Below are positions 55,001 to 63,951 of a stretch of 64,000 nt of DNA, piece after piece (the first letter of the stretch is position 1; the number at the start of each line of letters is the position of its first letter). The DNA lies in NCBI GenBank assembly GCA_023458595.1, contig JAEWYT010000079.1, positions 12,609-76,608 on the forward strand, read 5' to 3'. The translations under genes were made by a program, and so were the position numbers. The DNA comes from Pseudomonadota bacterium (GTDB lineage: Bacteria > Pseudomonadota > Alphaproteobacteria > Rhizobiales > Tepidamorphaceae). Below the pieces are notes generated by a model that worked only from the letters and a program-made list of their open reading frames with translations, searched no databases and was not told the DNA's origin.

Positions 55001-55819
55001 ATGCGCATCCAAGTGCGGCACGAGACGGTGTATGCCTACGCCACGCCGCCGAAATACGTCATCCAGAAGCTGCGCCTTTCCCCGCGCAGCCACGAGGGCC
55101 AGCACGTGCGCCGCTGGCGCATCGAGATCGACCAGGACTGCCGCTTGATCGAATCGACCGACGCCTTCGGCAACATCGTCCATTCCTTCACCCTGCACGA
55201 CCAGTTCGACGAGCTCCGGATCGCGGTCGAGGGCGAGGTCGAGACCGAGGACACCGCCGGCGTCGTCCGCGGCACCGTCGAGCGCCTGCCGCTCGAGCTC
55301 TACCTGCGCGAGACCGACCTGACCCGGCCCGACGAGGCGATCGAGGCCTATTCCGCCCGCTTCCGCCACGAGGACGGCAACCGCCTCGTCGCGCTGCACG
55401 AGCTGCTGGCCGACCTGCATCAGCACATCCGCTACGATTCCGGCCGCACCGACAGCGGCACCACCGCCTCCGACGCCTACGCGCTCGGCCACGGGGTCTG
55501 CCAGGACTTCGCCCATATCTTCATCGCCGCCGCCCGCACGCTCGGCGTTCCGGCACGCTATGTCGGCGGCTATCTCGTCCAGAACAACGGCGTCGTCTCC
55601 AGCGAGGCCGGCCACGCCTGGGCGGAAGCCTATATCCCCGATCTCGGCTGGCTCGGCTTCGATCCCTCCAACGGCGTCTGCATCACCGAAGGCTACGTCC
55701 GCGTCGCGATCGGGCTCGATTATCTCGGCGCCGCGCCGGTTCGCGGCTCGCAGGCCGGCGGCTCGACGGAATCGCTCGCCGTCCACGTCCACACCGAGGA
55801 CATGGCCGCCCAGCAGTGA
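55001..55819 (+). CDS. Transglutaminase-like cysteine peptidase family protein
   Basis: A 272-residue protein with an N-terminal beta domain (IQVRHETVYAYATPPKYVIQKLRLSPRS) and a transglutaminase core with the catalytic triad Cys in GVCQDFAH, His in GHAWAEAYI and Asp in FDPSNG. ATG 55001 is 11 bases after the alpha-E stop with GGGAG upstream. A long open frame ahead of it in phase is only the GC-rich antisense-like reading of the two preceding genes. Confidence 0.93.
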   Translation: MRIQVRHETVYAYATPPKYVIQKLRLSPRSHEGQHVRRWRIEIDQDCRLIESTDAFGNIVHSFTLHDQFDELRIAVEGEVETEDTAGVVRGTVERLPLELYLRETDLTRPDEAIEAYSARFRHEDGNRLVALHELLADLHQHIRYDSGRTDSGTTASDAYALGHGVCQDFAHIFIAAARTLGVPARYVGGYLVQNNGVVSSEAGHAWAEAYIPDLGWLGFDPSNGVCITEGYVRVAIGLDYLGAAPVRGSQAGGSTESLAVHVHTEDMAAQQ

Positions 55820-55886
55820 AGGCTCTGTTCTTTCCCGCAAAGCCCTGCAATATGAGCGGCATCGTGTCTCCCGGCTGCGATTCTCC

Positions 55887-56630
55887 ATGACCTACTGCGT
55901 CGGCATTCTCGTTGATGAAGGCCTCGTGATGATCGCCGACACCCGCACCAACGCGGGCGTCGACAACATCGCCACCTACAAGAAGCTCCATGTCTTCGAA
56001 AAGACGGGCGACCGCGTGGTTGCGCTGGCATCCGCAGGCAACCTTTCCGCGAGCCAGGCGGTGATCAGCATGATCACCGAAGGCATCGAGGACGCCGAAA
56101 CGGGCGGCATGGTGACGATCTGGTCGCAGCCGAGCATGTTCAAGACCGCCCAGTTCGTCGGCCGCGCCATCCGCGAGGTCTACAACATCGACGGCAGGTC
56201 GCTCGAACAGCAGCAGGCGAGCTTCGATGTGACCTTCCTCGTCGGCGGCCAGATCGCCGGCGGACGGCTGCGCCTGTTCATGGTCTATGCGGCGGGCAAC
56301 TTCATCGAGGCGACGCCGGACACGCCCTATCTCCAGATCGGCGAGCACAAGTACGGCAAGCCGATCCTCGACCGCGCCGTCGGCCACGACATCGATATCT
56401 ACGACGCCTTGAAGCTCGGCCTCGTCTCGATGGATTCGACCATGCGCTCGAACCTCAGCGTCGGCATGCCTCTCGATCTCCTGGTCTACCGGCGCAACAC
56501 GCTGAAGGCGGAGCTCAGCTACCGCATCGAGGCGGGCGACCCCTATTTCCATGATCTGCAGGATCGCTGGTCGAGCGCCCTGCAGGCCGCTCACAAGGCG
56601 ATCCCGAAGCCGCCCTACGGCCCCGGTTGA
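55887..56630 (+). CDS. Anbu proteasome-like peptidase
   Basis: A 247-residue ancestral beta-subunit protease. The start MTYCVGILVDEGLVMIADTRTN exposes Thr2 as nucleophile after Met removal, and Asp and Lys of the Ntn site follow (ADTRTN, YKKLHVF). Anbu forms open rings and is encoded with alpha-E, ATP-grasp and transglutaminase genes, as here. No ribosome site is obvious. The end overlaps the convergent DMT transporter gene by 16 bases. Confidence 0.92.
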   Translation: MTYCVGILVDEGLVMIADTRTNAGVDNIATYKKLHVFEKTGDRVVALASAGNLSASQAVISMITEGIEDAETGGMVTIWSQPSMFKTAQFVGRAIREVYNIDGRSLEQQQASFDVTFLVGGQIAGGRLRLFMVYAAGNFIEATPDTPYLQIGEHKYGKPILDRAVGHDIDIYDALKLGLVSMDSTMRSNLSVGMPLDLLVYRRNTLKAELSYRIEAGDPYFHDLQDRWSSALQAAHKAIPKPPYGPG

Positions 56631-57574
56631 CCGCCCCTGTCGGCCTTGAGCGCCGGCAGCACCAGCACCACGAAAAGCCCGGCGATCACCAGCGCCAGCG
56701 CGCCGGTCTCGTACGGGCCGACCTTCTCGCCGAGCCACAGCGCCCCGACGATCACACCGATAACGGGGATGATCAGCGTCGCGATCGAGGCGATCGAGGC
56801 CGGCAGCGCCCGGACGATGGTGAACCACAGGAGGTGCGCCGCCACCATCCCTCCGAGCACCACCAGCGCGAGCGCGAACCAGGCCTCGCCGCTCATGTGC
56901 CAGCTGAAATCGTCGACGATGGCGGCGGCGACGATGAGCGGCACCGAGGCGAGACCGAGCTGCCAGGCGGCCAGAACGCTGGTCGGCAGGCCCGGATCCC
57001 GCCATTTCAGCAACACCACGCCGATCGCCCAGGAGATCGCCGCGCACAGCACCAGCCCGACGCCGAGCGGCGCTTCGCCGAATGCTGCGAGATCCGGGCC
57101 GATGAGCACGGCGAGACCCGCGAAACCGAGGAGCAGCCCCACCACCTTCGCGACGGTGATGCGTTCGCCGAGAATCAGGGCCGAAGCGATGACCGACCAG
57201 AGCGGCATCGTGTAGCCGATGATGATCGCCCGGCCGGCCGGCAGGTAGAGGAGCCCGTAGGCGGTGAAGATGTTCCAGCCCAGGCTGTTGAAGGCGGAGA
57301 GGACCACGAGCCAGCGGAACTGCGGCCATGTGACGGCGAGCGATCGGCCCCGCATTGCCGCCAGCGCGGCGACTCCGAGACCGCCGGCGATCAGGCAGAT
57401 CGCGCGGAACGTCAGCACCGGCATTTCCGTCACGACGATCTTGATCGCCGGGAAGACCGAGCCCCAGATCAGCGCCAGAAGGACGAGCAGGAGAAAGGTG
57501 GACAGCGGAATCGCGCCGGAAGGCCCGCTCTGCGGCGGTGCGGGGGCATCGCCGGTTCCCGCAGGGGTGCTCAT
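56615..57574 (-). CDS. EamA/DMT-family transporter
   Basis: A 319-residue inner-membrane protein with ten hydrophobic segments in two EamA repeats (first from LLALIWGSVFPAIKIVV, second from GVGLVLCAAISWAIGVVLLK). It is an exporter of small metabolites, substrate unknown. The ATG at 57574 (MSTPAGT) has GGAG upstream; the frame is open further back without similarity. Confidence 0.92.
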   Translation of the reverse strand: MSTPAGTGDAPAPPQSGPSGAIPLSTFLLLVLLALIWGSVFPAIKIVVTEMPVLTFRAICLIAGGLGVAALAAMRGRSLAVTWPQFRWLVVLSAFNSLGWNIFTAYGLLYLPAGRAIIIGYTMPLWSVIASALILGERITVAKVVGLLLGFAGLAVLIGPDLAAFGEAPLGVGLVLCAAISWAIGVVLLKWRDPGLPTSVLAAWQLGLASVPLIVAAAIVDDFSWHMSGEAWFALALVVLGGMVAAHLLWFTIVRALPASIASIATLIIPVIGVIVGALWLGEKVGPYETGALALVIAGLFVVLVLPALKADRGGQPGP

Positions 57575-57740
57575 CCGCCCCGCTCCATGCGCACTGCCGC
57601 TGGCGACACTCGACCGACTCCGGGCCACGAAGGAAGGAGATCCTCTATAGCCGCCGGAACCCGCCCCGCACAGATCGCATTAGTGGCAAACGATGCGAAA
57701 CGCCTGCCTTCCGAGTTGCGGCCGGCTTCAAGTCCGATGC

Positions 57741-58010
57741 TCAGTGCAGTCCGTAGATCCCCTTGGCACCGCGCCACTCGTTCGGACCGACGAGACGCTT
57801 GTGTGCGATGCGCACCGAATGGACGGGGCCTTCGATCTCGCGATCCCAGAATTCGAGGAACTTGAACAGTTCGGGGAAGTCCGGGGCCAAGTCGTAGTGC
57901 TGCCAGAGAAACTCCTGCAGCAGCGTCGGATGGTCGGGCAGACGGTAGAGGATATTGGCGGTCGTCAGACCGTAGCCCCTGACCTGAACCTCGAACTGGA
58001 TGTCGACCAT
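57741..58010 (-). CDS. usg: Usg family protein
   Basis: An 89-residue protein, MVDIQFEVQVRGYGLTTANI start and LQEFLWQHYDLAPDFPEL core, typical of Usg, first noted next to trpF in alphaproteobacteria. AAGGAG lies before ATG. Function unknown. Its presence supports an alphaproteobacterial host. Confidence 0.9.
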   Translation of the reverse strand: MVDIQFEVQVRGYGLTTANILYRLPDHPTLLQEFLWQHYDLAPDFPELFKFLEFWDREIEGPVHSVRIAHKRLVGPNEWRGAKGIYGLH

Positions 58011-58153
58011 TGGCGTCTCCTTGCTGGCATCGACGCGAAAAGTCTCGCAACCCGTTAACGCCATTGCAAGGCAACAATTGATAATTATTCTTTAATATCA
58101 GGATTCTAGCAGCACGTCCTCGCGAGTGCTGACAAGATCGGTCCGCAACCGAC

Positions 58154-59779
58154 TCAGGATTGGGCACTCTGCCCGCTTCGGATGCGCGCCAGTGCCTCCG
58201 GCGTGTCCACGTCGGTCAGCACGGCATCGCCGGCGGTCTCGATCTCTGCGACGAACTCGGCGTTCTCGCCGATCAGATGGCGCGCGCCGACATCACCGCG
58301 AATCGCCGAGAGCGATTCGAAGAAGCGCCTGCCCCACAGCACCGGGTTTCCGCGTTTGCCCTGGACCGTCGGCACGACGATGGCGCGACCTTCGGCCGGT
58401 GCGAAGGCTTCCGTCAGCCGGTCGACAACGCCGGCATCCACCGCCGGCATGTCGCCGAGGCAGACCACCACCCCGTCGGTATCGGAGGGCAACGCGCCGA
58501 TCCCCGCCTTCAACGAAGTCGAGAGCCCCTCGGCGAAGTCCGGATTGTGGACGAAGCGCACATCGAGCCCGGCAAGCGCCGCCTCGACCTTTTCCCGCTG
58601 ATGGCCCGTGACCACGAAAAGCGGTCGTGCCGAAGAGGCGAGAGCGGCCTCCGCCGCGATCCGCACCATCGGCCTGCCGCCTATCTCCTCCAGAAGCTTG
58701 TTCGGCCCGCCCATGCGCCGCGACCGGCCGGCGGCGAGCAGGATCGCAGCGACCTTCGGCACTCGCGACTCGACGTCCCGCCGGGCGCGCGGCTGCGGCC
58801 GGCTCTCGATCTCCATCAGCAGGCCTCCGACGCCCATGCCGGTGATGTCCTCCCGGTTGACCGGGATGCCCGCCAGAAGTCTCTGCAGTACCCAGTCGAA
58901 GCCGTTCTCCTTCGGACTGCGGGCGCAGCCGGGCGCGCCGACGACGGGCGTGCCGGCCATCTCGCCGATCAGCAGCAGGTTGCCCGGATCGACCGGCATG
59001 CCGAGACCGCGGATGACGCCGCCGGCCTCCTCGATCCCCGCCGGAATGACGTCGCCCCGATCGACGATCGCCGACGCGCCGAAGACGAGCAGCAGATCGG
59101 CGCCCTTGCCCTTCAGCTCGGCCAACGACCTGGCGACCGCGTCCGGCTCGTGCGGCACGCGGATCTCCTCGATCACCCGCGCGCCCGTCGGCTCCAGCCG
59201 GTCGGCGAGCACCCGCGCCGTCTTCTTCAGCATCTTCTCCGACGTGCCGGCAAGCGCCGTCGAGACGACCCCGACCGTCTTCAGCCGATAGGGCTCCACG
59301 GCGAACAGTCCGGTCTGCGGCACCGCGGCGAGCGCCTTCTGAACGGACGCGCCCGGTACGGCGAAGGGAATGATCTTCACGGTCGCGATCATCGTGCCTT
59401 CGACGACGGGCGCGAAGGCTTCGAGCGTCGCCACCGTGATCGCCTCGTCGGCCCGGTTGAAGGTGTCGATCGCAGCACGATCGACCGTCAGGATGCCGGC
59501 CTTCTCGGCGAACAGGTTGGCCCGGCCGGTGAAGGCGCGGTCGACGCGGACATTCGCCCCGGCGACGGCTGCGGCGAGCCGTGCCGCCGCCTCGTCCTCG
59601 CCGAGGTCGCCTGGTTCGAGCCGGGCGGCGATCACTTCCGCCAGCCCCCCCGCGCGCAGCGTTTCGATGTCCTTGGCCGCAAGGACCGTTCCCTTCTTGA
59701 CGACACCCGAGGGGGTGCGCTGCGAATGGGCGAGGATCGCACCCTCGGCTTCCGACAGGGAAACCGGACCGAACCTCAT
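58154..59779 (-). CDS. Molybdopterin-binding domain fused to MobA-like nucleotidyltransferase
   Basis: A 541-residue two-domain protein. Residues about 1-340 form a MoaB/CinA-like molybdopterin-binding part (LLLVFGASAIVDRGDVIPAGI, GMPVDPGNLLLIGEM). Residues about 348-541 form a MobA/MocA-type transferase with AAILLAAGRSRRMGGPNKLL and VVCLGDMPAVD. It should attach CMP or GMP to molybdopterin for a hydroxylase-type enzyme. Its ATG overlaps the XdhC stop (ATGA). It is part of the cox-like maturation genes. Confidence 0.92.
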   Translation of the reverse strand: MRFGPVSLSEAEGAILAHSQRTPSGVVKKGTVLAAKDIETLRAGGLAEVIAARLEPGDLGEDEAAARLAAAVAGANVRVDRAFTGRANLFAEKAGILTVDRAAIDTFNRADEAITVATLEAFAPVVEGTMIATVKIIPFAVPGASVQKALAAVPQTGLFAVEPYRLKTVGVVSTALAGTSEKMLKKTARVLADRLEPTGARVIEEIRVPHEPDAVARSLAELKGKGADLLLVFGASAIVDRGDVIPAGIEEAGGVIRGLGMPVDPGNLLLIGEMAGTPVVGAPGCARSPKENGFDWVLQRLLAGIPVNREDITGMGVGGLLMEIESRPQPRARRDVESRVPKVAAILLAAGRSRRMGGPNKLLEEIGGRPMVRIAAEAALASSARPLFVVTGHQREKVEAALAGLDVRFVHNPDFAEGLSTSLKAGIGALPSDTDGVVVCLGDMPAVDAGVVDRLTEAFAPAEGRAIVVPTVQGKRGNPVLWGRRFFESLSAIRGDVGARHLIGENAEFVAEIETAGDAVLTDVDTPEALARIRSGQSAQS

Positions 59780-60465
59780 TTCTTCTCGTCCCCGAGTCTG
59801 AGCGCGGCGGTGATCTGCGCCATGATCGAGACGGCGATCTCGGCGGGGCTCTGGGCACCGATGGAAAGGCCGATCGGCGCGTGGATGCGGGCGATATCGG
59901 TTTCCCCGATACCGGCCGCCGTCAGCCGCTCGACGCGGCGCGCATGGGTTTTCCTGCTGCCGAGCGCGCCGATGTAGAAACAGCCCTTCTCGAGCGCGTG
60001 CAGAAGGCCCGGGTCGTCGATCTTCGGGTCGTGGGTCAGCGCGCAGAACGCCGTCCAGCGGTCGACGCCGACCTCGGGCAGCGCCACGTCCGGCCACTCG
60101 GCGATCACCGTCACGTTCGGGAATCGCTCCTGCGTTGCGAAAGCCGTGCGCGGATCGACGATCGTCGCGTCATAGCCGAGCATTCCCGCCATCGGCGCCA
60201 GCACCTGGCTGATGTGCACCGCGCCGATCAGCACGAGCTTCGCCGGCGGCACCAGCACGTTGGCGAAGCCGCCGCCCTCCTCTTCGGTCAGCGGCCGCGA
60301 GCGGCCGGCGCGGATCAGCGCGCGATAGAGCTCCGGCCGGTCGGAGCCGGCGACCTCCTCGTCGCGGACCAGCCGCTGGCCGCCGCTCTCGGTGTCGGTG
60401 ACCAGGATCACCGCCTTGCGGGCGGCGCGGTCGGCGTTCAGTTGCGCGAGAATGTCGAGTTTCAC
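59776..60465 (-). CDS. XdhC family maturation protein (Rossmann domain part)
   Basis: A 229-residue XdhC/CoxF-type protein. The N-terminal part is short; the C-terminal XdhC Rossmann domain is clear (LVLIGAVHISQVLAPMAG, ALTHDPKIDDPGLLHAL, FYIGALGSRKTHARRVERL). Such proteins sulfurate or insert the molybdenum cofactor of xanthine- or CO-dehydrogenase-type enzymes. The start is GTG at 60465. The complementary N-terminal domain is encoded separately at 61108. Confidence 0.9.
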   Translation of the reverse strand: MKLDILAQLNADRAARKAVILVTDTESGGQRLVRDEEVAGSDRPELYRALIRAGRSRPLTEEEGGGFANVLVPPAKLVLIGAVHISQVLAPMAGMLGYDATIVDPRTAFATQERFPNVTVIAEWPDVALPEVGVDRWTAFCALTHDPKIDDPGLLHALEKGCFYIGALGSRKTHARRVERLTAAGIGETDIARIHAPIGLSIGAQSPAEIAVSIMAQITAALRLGDEKK

Positions 60466-60475
60466 GAGTTCACCT

Positions 60476-61105
60476 CTAGCTTCGCTCGACGGCGAGCCGC
60501 GCCCCGAGACCGATCAGGATCGTTCCGCCGACAGCGCGGGCGAAGCGCTGGGCGATCCGGTTCGCCTTGAGCCGCGCCATCGCCGCGGTCGCCAGCACGA
60601 TGACGACGATATCGGCGGAGGAAAATGCGAAATTGACGATCGTCCCGAGCACCAGGAGTTGCGCCCAGACGGCCAGGCCGGCTGCCGGATCGACGAATTG
60701 CGGCAGGAAGGCCACGAAGAAGACCGCCGTCTTCGGATTGAGGATCTCGACCAGCATCGAGTCGACGAAGGCCCGCCGCGGCGACCGCGCCGTGATGACG
60801 ACCGCCGGGTTCTCGCCTTTCGCCCCGCGGATCATCGCGACGCCGAGCCAGACCAGATAGAGCGCGCCGGCGATCTTCAGCCCGAGATAGAGCTCGGGCA
60901 CCAGCCGCATCAGCGCCGCAAGCCCGAAAACCGCCGCCAGGACATGCACATAGCAGCCGATATGGATGCCGAGCGCCGCCATGAGCCCGCCCCGCCGGCC
61001 GCGCGCCAGCGTCTGCGCCGCCGTATAGAGCATCGCCGGCCCCGGCATGTAGGCGAAGATCGCCGTCGCGACAGCGAAGGCTATCAGGAGGTCGGCGGAT
61101 GGCAC
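60476..61105 (-). CDS. LysE/RhtB-family exporter
   Basis: A 209-residue membrane protein with about six segments and the LysE-type start (AFAVATAIFAYMPGPAMLYTAAQ) and NPKTAVFFVAFLPQFVDP. It exports amino acids or related compounds. GTG start, 2 bases after the XdhC N-domain stop. It is inserted between two halves of an XdhC system, so it is probably co-transcribed with them. Confidence 0.92.
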   Translation of the reverse strand: MPSADLLIAFAVATAIFAYMPGPAMLYTAAQTLARGRRGGLMAALGIHIGCYVHVLAAVFGLAALMRLVPELYLGLKIAGALYLVWLGVAMIRGAKGENPAVVITARSPRRAFVDSMLVEILNPKTAVFFVAFLPQFVDPAAGLAVWAQLLVLGTIVNFAFSSADIVVIVLATAAMARLKANRIAQRFARAVGGTILIGLGARLAVERS

Positions 61106-61107
61106 GG

Positions 61108-61443
61108 CTAGTCGACCTTCTCGACGAACACCTTGATGCGCCCGCCGCAGGAGAGGCCGACGCGCCAGGCGGTCTCGTCGGCGACGCCGAATTCGAGCGT
61201 CCTGGGCTTGCCGTCACCGATGACGTCGACGGCTTCGGCGATCACCGCACCCTCGACGCAGCCGCCCGACACCGAGCCTTCGAAATTGCCGTCGGCGTCG
61301 ATGACGAGATGGCTGCCGACCGGACGCGGCGCCGAGCCCCAGGTCTCGACGACGGTGGCGAGCGCCACGTCCCGGCCCGCCTTGCGCCAGGCTTCGGCGA
61401 TCGCCAGCGGATCGTCGAGGGGATGCACGGAGACATCGGTCAT
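61108..61443 (-). CDS. XdhC/CoxI N-terminal domain protein
   Basis: A 111-residue stand-alone XdhC_CoxI domain: LATVVETWGSAPRPVGSHLVID and the motif SVSGGCVEGAVIAEA with the conserved Cys. It probably pairs with the Rossmann-type partner at 59776. ATG with AGGAGG upstream. Confidence 0.9.
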   Translation of the reverse strand: MTDVSVHPLDDPLAIAEAWRKAGRDVALATVVETWGSAPRPVGSHLVIDADGNFEGSVSGGCVEGAVIAEAVDVIGDGKPRTLEFGVADETAWRVGLSCGGRIKVFVEKVD

Positions 61444-61533
61444 CGGAACCTCCTGTTGTGCTGCGGCGGATATCCCGCAGGGCTCTCGGTGTGAAATAGG
61501 GGAGCATAGGAGTCACGGACAGGCCGCGCTGGA

Positions 61534-61735
61534 CCCCGGATCAGGTCCGGGGCACGCGTTTGTTTTCGTGGCACGGCTCGAACAACGAATTGGGACCTCG
61601 TGTCCCGGACTTGATCCGGGACCCGGACGGGCGCGCAACGAGCATCGACCTTTCCGTAGTCATGCCCGGGCTTGTCCCGGGTATACACGAACAGCGGCGC
61701 CCGAGGCGGCACCGTGGACGGCCGGGACAAGCCCG
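61534..61735. repeat. Cluster of four REP-like palindromes
   Basis: In the 320-base gap between coxE and the XdhC N-domain gene lie CCCCGGA-TCAGG-TCCGGGG (61534-61552), GTCCCGGA-N5-TCCGGGAC (61602-61622), CCCGGG-CTTGT-CCCGGG (61665-61681) and CGGG-ACAAG-CCCG (61723-61735), spaced 58-68 bases. They share the unit CCCGG-N5-CCGGG. Such palindromes are dispersed in many Hyphomicrobiales genomes. Confidence 0.7.
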
Positions 61736-61765
61736 CCCGTGACGAAGGAGAAATCGAAACGGATC

Positions 61766-63001
61766 TCACGCCGCCTCCCCGCCCATCCACCTCGCCGGAT
61801 CCGCCCCGCCCCGCCCGCGGGCGTCGAGGGCGCGGACGAGGTCGCCCATCGCGTCGAGATTGTGGATCGCGCGGAACTCGTCGACATGCGGCAGCATGGT
61901 GACGATGCCCGCCGCCTTCGCCTCGAAGCCGTCGTAGCGCAGCAGCGGGTTCAGCCAGATCAGCCGCCGGCAGGAGCGATGCAGCCGGTCCATCTCGAAG
62001 GCGAGCTGCTCTCGTCCGTCGCGTTCGAGCCCGTCGGTGACGAGCAGCACCACGGCCCCCTGCCCCAGCACCCGGCGCGACCAGTGGCGGTTGAACTCGT
62101 GCAGGCAGGCGGCGATGCGCGTGCCGCCGGCCCAGTCGGCGACCGCGTCCGAGCAGCGCTCCAGCGCCTCGTCGGGATCGCGCGCCCTGATCTGCCGCGT
62201 CACGTTGGTGAGCCGCGTGCCGAAGACGAAGCTCGACACCCGCCCGCGCGCCTCGGTCAGGGCGTGCAGGAAATGCAGGAACATGCGGCTGTACTGCGTC
62301 ATCGAGCCGGAAATGTCGCAGAGCGCCACCAGCGGCGGATGCTTCTCGATCGGCGCGAGCCGCTTCAGGTCGATGATGCCGTGCGGGCCGCCGCGGATGC
62401 TGGCCCTCAAGGAGCGCCTGAGATCGATCTGCCGTCCGCGCGAAGACGGCTCCAGCCGCCGCGTCTTCACCTTGTCGACCGGCAGCAGCATCCTGGCGAT
62501 CAGCTGGCGCGCCCGGGCGATCTCGGCGGCGGTCATCTGCTCGAAGTCCTTGCGCTGCAGCACTTCCTGCGCCGACAGCGTCATGCGCGCGTCGATCTCG
62601 ACCTTGGGCTTCGGCTTCTCCGGCTTCTGCTCGTTCTTCAGGAGCGCCTCGGCGACGCGCGAGCGCACCTGTTCGGCATTCTCCTTGGGCGCGGCCGGCG
62701 ACGGCGGCAGGAGCTGCGACATCAGCTTCTCGAGCAGCGCCCGCTTGCGCCAGTAGAGCCGGAACGCCTGGTCGAACAGCTCGTGGTCCTCGTGCCGCTT
62801 CACCAGCACCGAATGCAGCACCCAGTAGAAATCCCCGCGCTCGCCGATGCCGGCGGTCTCCACGGCCCGGATCGCGTCGACGACGGTGCCGGGACCGACG
62901 CGCATGCCGGCGGTCCTGAGGGCGCGGGCGAAATGGACGATATTGTCTGCCAGACGGCCTTCGAACGCTTCGGACGGCACTGTTTCGGTCGTGTCCGCCA
63001 T
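61766..63001 (-). CDS. coxE: CoxE-type VWA domain protein
   Basis: A 411-residue VWA protein. The MIDAS motif DISGSM is at 229-234, with VTDGLERDG later; the first half is helical and basic. CoxE acts with the MoxR ATPase CoxD in forming the [MoSCu] site of CO dehydrogenase; homologues serve other Mo hydroxylases. ATG 63001 follows the CoxD stop by 2 bases. A longer open frame running through coxD out of phase was not accepted. Confidence 0.93.
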   Translation of the reverse strand: MADTTETVPSEAFEGRLADNIVHFARALRTAGMRVGPGTVVDAIRAVETAGIGERGDFYWVLHSVLVKRHEDHELFDQAFRLYWRKRALLEKLMSQLLPPSPAAPKENAEQVRSRVAEALLKNEQKPEKPKPKVEIDARMTLSAQEVLQRKDFEQMTAAEIARARQLIARMLLPVDKVKTRRLEPSSRGRQIDLRRSLRASIRGGPHGIIDLKRLAPIEKHPPLVALCDISGSMTQYSRMFLHFLHALTEARGRVSSFVFGTRLTNVTRQIRARDPDEALERCSDAVADWAGGTRIAACLHEFNRHWSRRVLGQGAVVLLVTDGLERDGREQLAFEMDRLHRSCRRLIWLNPLLRYDGFEAKAAGIVTMLPHVDEFRAIHNLDAMGDLVRALDARGRGGADPARWMGGEAA

Positions 63002-63003
63002 AC

Positions 63004-63951
63004 TCACTCCGCCGCGCGCATCTCCGCGCGCACCTGGTCGAGCAGTTCCTTGGCCTTGGAGCCCTGCATCAGTTGGATGTCGTCCTGGTATTTCAGCAGA
63101 ACGCCGAGCGTGTCGGAAATGGTCGCCGCGTCGAGGGCGACCGCGTTCAGTTCGGTGAGCGCCGTCGCCCAGTCGAGCGTCTCGGCGACGCCCGGCGCCT
63201 TGAACAGGTCTTGCCGGCGGATCGCCTGGACGAAGGCGACGACCTCGCGGCTGAGCTTCGCCGGCGCCTCGGGAACCTTGGCCTTGACGATCGACAGCTC
63301 CCGCTCGGCGTCGGGATAGTCGACCCAGTGATAGAGGCAGCGCCGCTTCAGCGCGTCGTGTATCTCGCGGGTGCGGTTCGAGGTGATGACGACGATCGGC
63401 GGCCGGTCGGCCTTCACGGTGCCGATCTCCGGGATCGTCACCTGGAAATCGGACAGGACCTCGAGCAGGAAGGCCTCGAACGCCTCGTCGGTGCGGTCGA
63501 GCTCGTCGATCAGCAGCACCGGCGGCCCGGCGGTATCGGGCTCCAGCGCCTCCAGCAGCGGCCGCTTGACCAGGAAGCGCTCGGAGAACACGTCTTCGCC
63601 GAGCCGCGCGCGATCGGCGACGCCTTCGGCCTCGGCGAGCCGGATCTCGATCATCTGCGCGGCGTAGTTCCACTCGTAGACCGCCGAGGAGACGTCGAGG
63701 CCCTCGTAGCACTGCAGGCGGATCAGCCGCCGGCCGAGCGCCTGCGCCAGCACCTTGGCGATCTCCGTCTTGCCGACGCCGGCCTCGCCCTCCAGGAACA
63801 GCGGCCGGCCCATTTTCAGCGCGAGGTACAAGACGGTCGCCAGCGACCGGTCGGCGACATAGTCGGCCGAACCGAGCAATTTCAGCGTTTCGTCGATGGA
63901 CCGGGGCAATTGCGGGAACTGGTCGGCCAAGGCGGGCTCCGAAGCGGTCAC
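63004..63951 (-). CDS. coxD: CoxD-type MoxR AAA+ ATPase
   Basis: A 315-residue MoxR-family AAA+ ATPase with Walker A GEAGVGKT (55-62), Walker B VLLIDELDR and sensor 1 VITSNRTREI. CoxD is a chaperone-like ATPase needed for cofactor maturation of CO dehydrogenase. The start is GTG at 63951, very near the right edge; the frame upstream has no room for more of the protein. It is probably in one operon with coxE and perhaps with the structural genes beyond the edge. Confidence 0.92.
   Translation of the reverse strand: MTASEPALADQFPQLPRSIDETLKLLGSADYVADRSLATVLYLALKMGRPLFLEGEAGVGKTEIAKVLAQALGRRLIRLQCYEGLDVSSAVYEWNYAAQMIEIRLAEAEGVADRARLGEDVFSERFLVKRPLLEALEPDTAGPPVLLIDELDRTDEAFEAFLLEVLSDFQVTIPEIGTVKADRPPIVVITSNRTREIHDALKRRCLYHWVDYPDAERELSIVKAKVPEAPAKLSREVVAFVQAIRRQDLFKAPGVAETLDWATALTELNAVALDAATISDTLGVLLKYQDDIQLMQGSKAKELLDQVRAEMRAAE

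Noticed and set aside
55683..57329. Minus-strand frame antisense to Anbu, running into the DMT transporter
   Set aside because: Composition typical of the antisense of GC-rich genes; both true genes are well supported in their own phases.
59780..60097. N-terminal extension of the MobA-like fusion protein
   Set aside because: It lies inside the XdhC gene in another phase; the ATG at 59779 overlaps the XdhC stop and begins the family similarity.
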